A DNA stretch of 64,000 bases, from contig GG745328.1 of NCBI GenBank assembly GCA_000151295.1, positions 1,239,585 to 1,303,584 of the forward strand. The letters are read 5' to 3'. Numbering within the stretch: position 1 is the stretch's first letter; each line of letters opens with the position of its first letter. The notes beneath the pieces are model-generated. The model was not told where the DNA came from. It ran no database searches and was given only the letters and a program-made list of their open reading frames with translations. The position numbers and the translations under genes are program-made. The DNA is from Allomyces macrogynus ATCC 38327 (taxonomy: Eukaryota; Blastocladiomycota; Blastocladiomycetes; Blastocladiales; Blastocladiaceae). Shown here piece by piece: positions 46,449 to 57,200 of this stretch.

Positions 46449-48111
46449 GTGATCATCGCGACCACAATGATGATGATGCACCACCACCGTCTTGCGCGCC
46501 TGCTCCACGCTCACAGCGCAAGAGCAAGTCATGTCCGGGCCACGCTCAGCGCGGGCACCGCGCTCCCTTGTGTACGCAACGTCGCGACCTGGCCGACTGT
46601 GTTGCGCCGCCATCATGGATCGCACAGCCATCACGACCATATCAAGGACGGTAGCGGAGACACGCACCCCCACCACCACCACGATTTGCGCGACGCATTG
46701 GCAACGGGTGCGCACCCTGCTCACTTGTCCCTGCTCTTCTAACAAAAAGACTGATTTGCGCGGCTGGTAGCCGAGGGAGCACGCATAACATGGATCGGCA
46801 TTTGGACCAACATTGTGCTCTCAGCGGCCAAGTTTGTCGGTGGATTGTAAGTAAGTGCTTGTGACCATGGGCCGCATTGCAGGCCCCTTCTGTGGGATCA
46901 CGCCTTGACTTGCCGACTGAGCAGTGACTGTCCCATGGGTCCCTCACAGTGCCTACAACTCGCCGTCGCTGCTCGCAGATGCGGTACGGATTCCATTGAA
47001 GTGCGCGCAACCCGTTCTCGAACATTCCCTGACTTGCTTCTTGTTGCTCTGCACCCGATTTCGCAGGGCCACAACGCGTCGGACCTCGCCTCTGACTTTG
47101 TCACGCTGTGGGCGATCCGTCGTGGCCGCCGCGCGCCGTCGCCCGAGTACCCGTGGGGCCATGGTCGCGCTGAAACACTCGGCACGTTTACCGTGTCGGG
47201 CATGCTTTTGGGTGGTGCCGCGCTCTTCGCGTTCCATTCAGGTGGTCAGCTTGCTGAACTAATCCCGACCACGAACACGATCGTGCATTTGCCCGGGTGG
47301 ATGCCGCACCATCACCACCACCACGTCGCGGGTATTCCACTCGACGGGTGGGCGCTCGCGCTGGCCGCGGCCGGGTGGTCCGTCAAGGAGGCGCTCTACT
47401 TGGCGACCGCGCACTTTGGCAAGAAGCTCAACTCGCAGGTAACGTGCCGGGATCAGGCGGAGACGTTTCTGGAAGACATCAGACTGATCTGGGTGCCGTG
47501 TGTTTGTAGGTCCTTATGAGCAACGCGTGGCACCATCGGTCTGATGCGTGGGGGTCGGCGGTCGCGCTTGCTGGTATTGGCGGCGCCATGGCCGGGTTCC
47601 CCGCGGCGGACCCGATTGGTGGAATCATTGTCTCGACCATGATTGCTCGTGTCGGGTGGGACATGGCCGTGTCAAGTGCGCGGGACCTGTGCGATGCGTC
47701 GGTGGTGCGTGTTGGTTATGCTCTTGGCGTTGTTCCCTATTCATGTGGACGGTTCGTGTGATGATAATATGCCCCCTTTGAATTGAAGGACGAGCCCGTG
47801 CGCGAGTCGCTGGAGCATGCGGCGCACGACGCGCTCGTCGACGCGTATTACTCGTCGAGTTTGCGGATTTCGAGGTGCGCTGCGTTTCCATCCATTCGTG
47901 GTGCACAATCGACCGCGCTTACCCTCTTCATTGCACCAGAGTCCGCGCGCGCCAGTCTGGGCCATTTATTCTGGCGGAAATCCACGTGTCGGCCACCCGC
48001 GCACCGACCGATGGCGATGCACGGCTGCCGCTGCATGTCGTCGAGGTGATCCGCGAAAAGGTTGGGGCCGTGCCGCATGTGCGCGACGTGGTTGTTGTGT
48101 TCAAGCCATGA
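46449..48111 (+). CDS. cation diffusion facilitator, Mmt1/2-like
   Basis: Proton-coupled divalent metal transporter, probably mitochondrial. Exons: 46449-46707, 46771-46846, 46950-46983, 47067-47438, 47510-47704, 47789-47874, 47940-48111; 397 residues. The N-terminus is Arg-rich with a possible presequence, then His-rich (GSHSHHDHIKDGSGDTHPHH). TM region: ITWIGIWTNIVLSAAKFVGG; TM2 site HNASD in SLLADAGHNASDLASDFVTL; SPEYPWGHGRAETLGTFTVS; TM5 site HHRSD in SNAWHHRSDAWGSAVA. The C-terminal cytosolic domain includes RVRARQSGPFILAEIHVSA and ends VRDVVVVFKP. The YPWGHGRAETLG motif and HxxxD in both TM2 and TM5 match yeast Mmt1/Mmt2. An HHHHHH loop precedes TM5. The 34-nt exon was chosen because it completes the TM2 motif. 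Confidence 0.88.
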
Positions 48112-49596
48112 TCGTGCCGGTCGCACGATTACAAGCGAGGACGGCAAGCGGACGGGTACCGTCGCGTCTCGTCCGTTCCAGCCGGCCATGGGCAGGCACA
48201 GTCCGTAACTAGAATCCGGGAAATATGGAGGTTCATGGACGGTACAAATTAGGACAGAATATTCTGTGTGGGGTGGGTGCTCGGCACATTCCTGGTTTCT
48301 TCCTCCAGGAGCGCGTGAGTGGGCGCGTTCCGGCCCAGTCCGACCAGGGTGTTTGACAGCAGACGCGTCTCGCTGGTGGCCCAGTACGCAAATTTTCGCG
48401 AAGTGCCAAGTTCACCGTGCACTGTCGGATGCGATATTCCCACACCAACCAAGCCGGCCGGCGCCGAGGGCCGCAAAATGATCCATGCCGGACAGATCCT
48501 TGGCAGGTCTGTTGCTGGCTGCATTACTTTTCCGCGACGGGTCGCCACGCGCACCATTTGGACTGAAAGCGAGCGGGCGGACGCGTCGGCGCCGGCAGGG
48601 AACGCCAGCCTTTTGTCGTGGGCCGTCCTCATGTCGCCCTAGCGACGGGCACCAGGCGATAAAAGCGTGCGGCTCCCCCATCGCTCGCTGGATCCGCGCT
48701 TGCTCGTTGCTCTCCCGCTTCGATTCGCATTTTTGTAGGTCGCGCCCTGCCGTCGATAACCGATCAGCACTGCACGCCGGCCGCGCTCCAACAAGTCTCT
48801 GGCTTTCGTTCTCGTCTCCCGCCGCACGAACGCCAGCGCAATCTTTCTTGAAGAATACGAGGCGCCTCCGCCTCTTCGCGTCGTTTATCATTCCTTGGTG
48901 GTTTAAGTCCTGCTCGCTCATCCGCGACGAAGCACAGCAGCAGCACCAGCATCCACCAGCAGTAACAGCACGGCCACGCGCCGCACGTTTGAGCACTCGA
49001 CTATAAAACGACCAAATCCACGATCATCCCGATGCGCTCTCTCTGGGCTGTCCCAGTTCGTCGCGCCGCGACCGCCGTGTCTGCTGCTCGCTCCGTTCGA
49101 GGTTCGCCGTCGGCCACGCTCTTCGCGCTGCAAGCACGCTACGTACACCATTCGACGACCAACGTGCGTGTGACACTCCCCTCTGATATTGTTTGTCACC
49201 ACGACCGCCAACAATGAAGTTGGTCGAGCAAGCAACAGATGATCACGTTGGCTGGCGCAATAAGGCGTGGAGCGGGACACGCGAGACGCGACGCTGCCGT
49301 TCTGTGTGTGCACCCTACCTGCCGCCATCGCTCGTGGCGCTGGATATCTTGGACGATTCGTGGTCCCCCAGCCCACCCACGCTCGCTCGTCGGCCGATTT
49401 TGCGCAACGCCAGAGTCGAGAATTGTTCGAGAATGAAGGCTAACGACGGCTGGGGGGCTCCTAATCCGCTCCTGAATAGGGTTGTCCCGTGGCTCGCGTC
49501 GCGTCCAACCCCGCGACTGAAACATTGGCATCGGTGATAAACGCGTCGTCGGCCACGTCCACTCTTGCTGCTCGCCGACCCTTGACGACAGCGACC
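48112..49596. other. 1.5 kb upstream of acetyl-CoA synthetase
   Basis: No complete gene supported. It contains a presequence-like exon candidate at 49032-49166 (separate entry). Other open frames on both strands (48,250-49,000) are Arg/Ser/Pro-rich without motifs. Confidence 0.4.
49032..49166 (+). CDS. candidate presequence exon, possible alternative first exon of ACS
   Basis: ATG followed by MRSLWAVPVRRAATAVSAAR and further Arg/Ser/Ala residues to QARYVHHSTTN: no acidic residue in 45 positions, typical of a mitochondrial targeting peptide. A GTGCGT donor follows in phase 0. The second ACS exon also begins in phase 0, so splicing to 49839 would make a mitochondrial isoform. Unproven; it could belong to another gene or be fortuitous. 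Confidence 0.35.
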
Positions 49597-52181
49597 ATGC
49601 CGGTTGCGCAACCAGCGTCAGCCACGGGAGAGCACCCGCCTGGCGCCGCGCTCGTTGGGACCAAGTACGTCAAGGTACGCGCGCTCCGCTCTCGTTCTCT
49701 CTCCTTGTTGTTTCTTGAACCGCAGCAAACAGTGGAACTGATCCGTCGCGCCTTCATGCTGTGCTCCACCACCTTTCTTCACCTGGAACCCACTCGATTG
49801 CCGCCCGAACCGTGATACACCACGACACGACAATGCAGGTCCCGAAAAATGATCCGTCGCAGGCCAAGGAGGCCAACGATGCGCCCAAGTTCCCGATCGC
49901 GCCGCGCATGACGGCGGACAAGGGTCGCGTGCCGCACGTCGCATCGACGCAGCAGTACCTCGAAATGTGGCAGCGATCCGTCGACAAGCCCGCTGAATTC
50001 TTTGCCGAGGTGGGCAGTCTGTTCACTGCAAACTGACGACGTCGGACCGTGACTCACCTGATCGTCTTCTGTACTTCTACAGCAAGCGCGCGAGCTCCTG
50101 TCGTGGATGACGCCCTTCTCGGTCGCGCACCATGGCGACCTGCACCACGGCGACGCGTCGTGGTTCCTCGACGGCACGCTCAATGCGTCCTACATTTGCG
50201 TCGACCGCCACGCGTTTGCAACTCCGGACAAGGTCGCCATCATTTACGAGGCCGACCATCCGGACCGCCCGCACGTGGAGATCACGTACAGAGAATTGCT
50301 TCGTCAAGTGTGCCAGCTCGCGGGTGCTCTGCACGCGCAGGGGCTGCGCAAGGGCGATGCGGTCGGGATTTATCTGCCCAACACGGCTCATGCCGTCGTG
50401 GTGCGTATCCGTCACGAGTCTGCTGCCTCTGCCTTGCGCCTTTGCTCGGGAAAACGGGGGACTAATCTCTACGCGCGCTTACCTCCCTTTTCCACCCGAT
50501 TGTTCAGGCCATGCTTGCGTGCGCGCGTCTCGGGCTCGTGCACTCGGTCATCTTTGCCGGTTTCTCGGCCGAGGCGCTGCGCGACCGTCTGCGCGACTGC
50601 CAGTGCAAGGTGCTGATCACGGCAGACCAGGGCATGCGCGCCGGTAAGGAAATCAACATCAAGTCCATTGCCGACGAGGCGCTGCGCGAGGCGCCCATGG
50701 TGCAAAAAGTGATTGTGCACAAGCGCACGGGCAACCCGAACGTGAAGATGGACCCGACGCGCGACATTTATTGGGACGAGGCCGTCAAGTCGCACCGCCC
50801 GTACTGCCCGCCCGTGCCCATGGCAGCAGAGGACCCGCTGTTCATGCTCTACACGTCCGGGTCGACGGGCAAGCCCAAGGGGTTGATGCACACGACGGCC
50901 GGGTACTTGCTCGGTGCTGCGCTCTCGACCAAGTACGTGTTTGACGTGCACGAGGGGGACAAGTTTGCCTGTGTCGCCGACGTTGGATGGATCACGGGTC
51001 ATTCGTACATTGTCTACGGCCCGCTGGCCCTGGGCACGACGACGCTCGTCTTCGAGGGGGTGCCGACCTGGCCCGAACCCGACATGTATTGGCGACTCAT
51101 CCAGAAGCACAAGCTCACGCAGTTCTACACGTCGCCGACGGCCTTGCGCGCGTTGCGCAAGTTTGGCGACGAGCCCGTGAAAAAGTACGACCTGACGTCG
51201 GTCCGCGTTCTCGGGTCGGTCGGCGAGCCCATTGACCCCAACACCTGGATGTGGCTGCACGACGTGGTCGGCAAGGGCGAGGCCGCGATTGTCGACACCT
51301 ACTGGGTACCTGTCCTTTTCCCGCGCCTATTCGCCACAGCAATAACATCCTGGCTCACCATCATCCCTTCTCCACCCACCCCAGCAAACGGAAACGGGCG
51401 CACACGTCCTCACGCCGCTCCCCGGTGCGATCGAGACCAAGCCGGGCAGTGCGACCGTGCCCTTCTTTGGCGTGCGCCCCGCGATTCTCGACCCGCAGAC
51501 GGGCGAAGAGCTCGAGGGCAACGACGTGTCGGGCGTGCTCGCGTTCAAGCAGGCGTGGCCGTCCATGGCGCGCACCGTCTTTGGCGACCACGACCGGTAC
51601 CTCGAGACCTATGTGCGCCCGTACCCGGGCTACTACTTCACGGGCGACGGATGCACACGCGATCACGATGGGTACCTGTGGATCAAGGGTCGCGTTGACG
51701 ACGTCATCAATAATGCCGGCCACCGTCTCTCTGTTGCCGAGATTGAGTCGGCTTTGACGGCGCACGAGACGTGCGCGGAAGCCGCGGTCGTGGGTGCGCC
51801 CGACGAGATTGCAGGCCAGTGCGTGATTGCCTTTGTCACATTGAAGCATACGCACATCCCCACGAGCGAAATTCCGGCTCTTTTGACTTATGCCGTCCGC
51901 CGCTCGATTGGGCCCATGTACGTGTCACTTTCCTTTTCCCAACCGGCCGTGTTGGCACGTTTTATTGGTCGCTGACGCGAAGCTGATTTTTCCTGTGCAG
52001 TGCCACGCCGAAGCGCATCATCATCGTGCCGGACCTGCCCAAGACGCGCTCGGGCAAGGTGATGCGCCGGATCCTGCGCAAGATTGTCGCAAACGAAACG
52101 GACTCGCTCGGCGACCTGTCGACCTTGTCCGACCCGTCGGTCGTGCAGACCATCATCGACCTCCACAACAACAAGCAGTAG
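49597..52181 (+). CDS. ACS1: acetyl-CoA synthetase
   Basis: AMP-forming ligase making acetyl-CoA from acetate, ATP and CoA. Exons: 49597-49674, 49839-50009, 50083-50400, 50508-51305, 51385-51917, 52001-52181; 692 residues, normal for the family. Motifs: N-terminal ACS domain ([31 protein letters not shown]), P-loop-like [11 protein letters not shown] (~304), [52 protein letters not shown] and [20 protein letters not shown], and the acetylation-regulated Lys in [15 protein letters not shown]. All exon junctions agree in phase with conserved blocks. It converges with the 52.3 kb gene, 164 bp apart. A possible alternative first exon lies upstream. Confidence 0.97.
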
Positions 52182-52345
52182 GAACACTCTCAGTCGCGGC
52201 AGTCGAGGTTGCCGCATGTTCTTTGAAGTTGGATACCGAGCCGGCTCGTGTTGGGCTCTCGTAGTTGTTGGTGGCGCGAAAATACCAAGCGCCAATAAAT
52301 CATATTTCCCGTCGTCAAATCAGTCGCCGTACCACCGTCACACCG

Positions 52346-53826
52346 TCACATTACTTTGCCCACGTTCATCTGCTTGAACTTGGCCAAACTGTGCTCATAT
52401 TGACGTGTCAGTTCCTCTAGTTCCGGATTCGTGTCGTAGTCGAGCAGCGCCGGTGGGTTGGAGCGCGAGCGTCGCGGTGGGCCCGTGTCCGTGATAGGGC
52501 GAGTGAGCGACGTGGTGGAGCTCGTGCTGGATGCCGAGAGCGGTGGGAGCGTCGGAACTTTTGGTTTCGGAATCGACGCGGCATACGCTTGCATCTACGA
52601 GCCATGCGCATCTTCCATCAGTTTCGCGCTATTATCGTTGATGGTGAAAATTGAGCAACCTTGCGCCGGCGCTCGCGCGCCATGTCTGCCGACGGCGACC
52701 GACCAGGGACCCCCATGGTCGCGCTTGACGCCGTCGCCGACCGGACGAGCCCCGTCGTTGCCGGTACCGCAGGTAACTTGTTGGGATCCACAGCCGCTGC
52801 AGCCACCACAACCGGCGTCGCGCGCCCGTCACCCTCCCCCTCCTCGGCCGGCCCTGGTGGCCGTCGTGTGCTATACTGCATGCGCAGTTGGTGCCCGTAC
52901 GACCGCGCGCGACGCACGCGCTGCAGCCGTTCCTGGAACTCGGGCGCGTCGCGATTGATCGGCAGACCGCCCAACTTGACGGGCTCGAGCAACTGCGTTC
53001 GCGGTACCGTCTTCTTGGTCGGTGTCGCGGCCGTCTCGGTCGTATTGGATCGCTCGTGCGCATTGCGCCGCGGACTGGCCGCGTCGGCCACGGACGCGGT
53101 TCTGCCGTTGGGGCTCGATGCCAGATGGTGCGCGGAAGGTGCAAAGAAGCGTGCGGCCGAAATGACGGCGGGTGCGGTGGGCGTCGATAGCAAGTCCCAG
53201 GACGAGCCGGTCGTATCCGAGAGTGGCGGTGCGGCGGCCGACATCGCGTCGTATCCGGACGACGACGGTGCCGCGGGATTCGTCGCCCATTGCAGCCGGT
53301 ACTGCATCGTTCTCGGCTCGGTAAACGGTGGAGACGCCCGCGGTGCCTCAGAAACGGATGCGCTGCCCGCAGCAAGATCCACGAGCACCCGCGACCGCGG
53401 CGGTCCCGCGGCAGACGGCGCGTCGGCCTCGTCGGTCACAGGCATCTTGAACCCGCGTGATGCGCCGGTACGTCGTCCACCATCGACTTGCCCGCCGACA
53501 TTCGCACGTTGCGGCGACGACGGATAACCCAACGCAACGGTCGGCGCCATATCAAACTCGGCGACTCGTAATCCCACCGACGCTCCGGTACCAATTGCAG
53601 CAATATCGCCGCCGAGCCATGACGCAGCTGCTGTGTCGCCACGGTACAGCTGCTTGGTGCACACGGCCGTCAGGGCGTCGAGCGTATCGCGGCCCCACGG
53701 ATCCGTCCATTGCTGCAGCGCCTGGTCGAGCGTCTTGAATGTGGGCGCGTCGCGAGGACCCGCGACCGCACCGGGAGCGTTTTTCTTGCCATTTGGGCCG
53801 GATTTACGAGATTTTGGCGGTGGCAT
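52346..53826 (-). CDS. low-complexity protein of unknown function
   Basis: Exons 53826-52660 and 52594-52346 encode 471 residues. The start MPPPKSRKSGPNGKKNAPGA is basic. A short globular segment follows (TFKTLDQALQQWTDPWGRDT, LDALTAVCTKQLYRGD), then a long Ser/Ala/Pro/Thr-rich linker. Near residue 290-335 is a conserved-looking block, LGGLPINRDAPEFQERLQRV and RRARSYGHQLRMQYSTRR. The C-terminus has YDTNPELEELTRQYEHSLAK. The intron has a GTTGCT donor and CTCGTAG acceptor in phase 0. No family recognised. A cytoskeletal or flagellar role would fit such a layout but is a guess. Confidence 0.6.
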
Positions 53827-54227
53827 GGCGGGAGCGGCGGGATGTGACGTCGTGGATGGCCCCCATATGCTTGGCCGAGTAAGAAATTCGCCCCGACACA
53901 GCGTTCCTGCTGCAGTCTCGCCTGGACGGACGATGTTGGTAATGTGATGCGACAGGTTGGATTGGAAATGGACGCCAAGGGAGTGTCAGTTTGACTTGAC
54001 ATGAAGTTGAGGTCGACAATGAAAATGCGATCACCTCGACATGCAGATGGTTTGTGAATTTGTGGATGTGTAATGTTTGCGATTATCTCGACAACCAGGC
54101 ATCCAACGCTCACAAAACGATGTCAATGCAAATGCACGGTTCCATCTCCCCCTCAGTCTATTTATTGTGAACTAAGTTGTGGACCCTGTAGTGCACGATG
54201 AGGTGGACAAGTTCGAGGGCAGTCAGG
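53827..54227. other. intergenic region
   Basis: 400 bp between two minus-strand genes: 3' UTR of the PI3-kinase and 5' region of the 52.3 kb gene. AT-richer; no gene supported. Confidence 0.6.
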
Positions 54228-57200
54228 TCAGTATTCGCGCAAGAACGCGTCGTCCATGTCGAAGTTGACCAAGAACACGTACCACCAGTTCAACTGCGTG
54301 CTCCACCCGAGTCGAATGCTCTCGAAGATGAGACTCTGAAACTCCTCAGCCGCCTCGTCCTCGGACATGCCGAGGCAGAACGCGTCGCGCAGGTAGGTCA
54401 AGTCGTCGACCGTCTGCAGCTCCGGGATTCCCGTTGAAAGCATGAGCAGAAACAGATTGATGAAAATATTGGCGTTGCGGCGCAGGATCAGGTACGCGCG
54501 CACGCACGTCGCGACAAAGAAGTCAAAGTTGGCCGGGTTCTTGCGCGTAATCACGTAAATGAAATCGGGTGTCAGCACAAACGGCGCGCGCTCGCGCCGG
54601 ATCCCAAACTTGCGCTTGATGTTGCCGAGAAAGTGCCCGAAATCAATGTGGAACAGGTGGCCCTGCTTGGAGCACATGAGATTGTCGTTGTGCCGGTCAC
54701 CGATCCCGAGACAGTACGTGGCAACGCAGTAGCCCGCACAGCTGCGCGTGAACGTGGCCACGGCAAGGTCGTACTCGGTCTCGACAGGGGGACTGTCGGG
54801 CGCCGTGAATAGGTTGAGCATGCTCGTGCCGCGCGACGCCTGCACGCTGGCGGCTCCGGCATTGGCGGCCGCCGAACCGGGACCGCCGCTGTTGTGCTGC
54901 CGGATCCACGTCTCGAGCGGCTCTTCCTTGAACGCGGCCGTCGACCCACCGTACGCGAGCTGGATCGACGAGACGGTCGCCGAGTTGGGCACGATTTGAA
55001 TGAAGCCTTGGTCGCGGCCCGTGCTCATGCATTCGTAGAGGGTCATGTTCAAGTCGAGCCCGTTCTCGCGCCACAGCCGGTCCATGATGCGCATCATTTG
55101 CAGCGTCAGGGAGTCTTGGCGCAGATCATCGCCCGACTTGTACATGACGCATATTTCCGACGGGATCGGCGAAATGGTCAGCGTCGGCATGGCCGGCGGG
55201 CTTGGTGTCGCTGGCGAAAGTGGGGCACGACTTGCCGAGGTTGGCGACGCGGACGAGGGAGTCACGGCTGGGTCGGTGCTCGGTGGCCCCGGTGCCAGGC
55301 TCACGTCAATGCGCAGGCCGAGCGGCGAAACGGCCTTGCTAAACCCAGTCGTCATAATGAGCGGTGCGGTTATGGCCGATGCCAATGTCGACGATGATGC
55401 TGACGACGGCACAACGGCGGCAGCGGCGGCAGTAACAGTCGCGGTCGAGGTCGCTGCAGAAACGGCAGTTGCACCGGCGAGACTTGATGCCGACACTGTC
55501 GTACTCGCGGCCCTGGCCATGGGCGCGGCCTGGTCGCTGCTGCGGAACGTAATCCAGAGCGGCAGCTTCTTCGAGTCCATGTACTTACACTTGTGCACCA
55601 GCGTCTCGGCAATGTGCCACTCGGGGTTGAGTGGGACCGACTGGCCCGGCGCAATCTCAATCGCGCGGAGCATGTTGGCGAGCACCGTCTTGCGATCCGA
55701 CGCGCGCGTGTTTTTGACCGCGAGCGCCGTCTCGTGCAGCTTGTCGACGAGCCGCTGCTGGTGGAGCAGGTCCGGGATGCGGTCAGGCACGCCCTTGAGG
55801 TAGGCCTCGAGCAACATGGTGTAGAGCGTCGTCATGTTACTGTTGTCCATTTCCGCCTATTCCAAGTGCCGCTCGTCGTTAGGACACGACACAGAAAAAC
55901 GATGATGACGAGAGCGATCACAGTCCACACCTTGATGGTCCAAAAAAACCGATGTCCGATTCTTCGGCTGGTCAGTGCGCGGTTGAGCAGGAAACGCGCA
56001 AGTGCCGAGTCAAAGTGCTGCTCAAACGAGAGGGCCTGGACGAGCTGGAGCAGGTAATTCTCGAGCTCGGTATCGGCGAGAATGGCCAATGTCTGGACCG
56101 CAAATCGCCGAACCTCGTCATCGCAATACTGACCGTCGAGCAACAAGAGTGCCGACTCGATGGATATTGGCCGCCAAATCTGGAGCAATCTGCCCGAAAT
56201 ATAACATACAGCGTCAGAGTGAGAACAACGAGGTCAAGGTGCACGCGAGCAACCACGACAGATGCAGCGTACCGATAGACTTCGATCACGTCGGCCAACA
56301 GGTCCCAATTCGCAGCGAGAAGCAGCTTGGGCAGCGACTCCGGCAAATTGACGAGATAGTACCGGTGCTTCCAGAGAATCGCGTTGCTCGCGTCGTCGAG
56401 CTGAACCAGCGAGTCCCACTTGAGCGCCTGCTCAATCACGTCGAGATCCGGGCCGACTGCGTCGACGGCCTGCTCCAATGCCTCTTCCAAGTTGCGAATG
56501 GCCAAGACAGCCTCGTCAAATCCCGGGAACACGACTTGGTGCGAGTAGGTCATAAACTGCAGCGACAGGAACGGGCCAACATTCGAGAGCGTCGACGTGC
56601 ACGGCCCGACGATATTGGCCGGTTGGCCCTCGCACAGCCGGTACATCGAGGAGCTCTGCACGAGATGACCGCGGTCGCCAAAGAGCGGGACGCTGACGCC
56701 GCCGATCGGGATCGGCGTGGGGTTTCGACCGGGCTCGGCCCCGCGCTTGGCAGGTGCCGGGAGCCCGTAGAGCGTCAGGCACAGGCGCGCGTTGCGCGGC
56801 AAGTTGAAGAGCGGCAGGTCAAAGATAATACAGTTTTGCCAGCGCGGGTCGGGGACGGCCTTGAGCGAATGCGTGCGAACCGACGCGCACAGCGGCTTGC
56901 CGGCAAAGTAGACGGCCGCCTCGACGTAGACGGAGTCAATGGCCTGGCCCGTCAGGTTGAGACCCTCGGCCTTGACGACCTCGACGCGGAAATTCATCGA
57001 CACGTCCCATAGGCTCAGACACTTGACTTCGACCCCTTGCTCGGCGTGACCGCGCAAAGTGATCTGCGAATGTTTGCCGACCGCGGCGGCACCTTCGTCG
57101 ATCAGGGCACTGCTCGCATCGAACCGACTCGCTGGGCTCTCCGATGTCTGCGACATGAGCGACGACGGGCTCGCCTCGGACGGCGACTGCAGGTCCGTTG

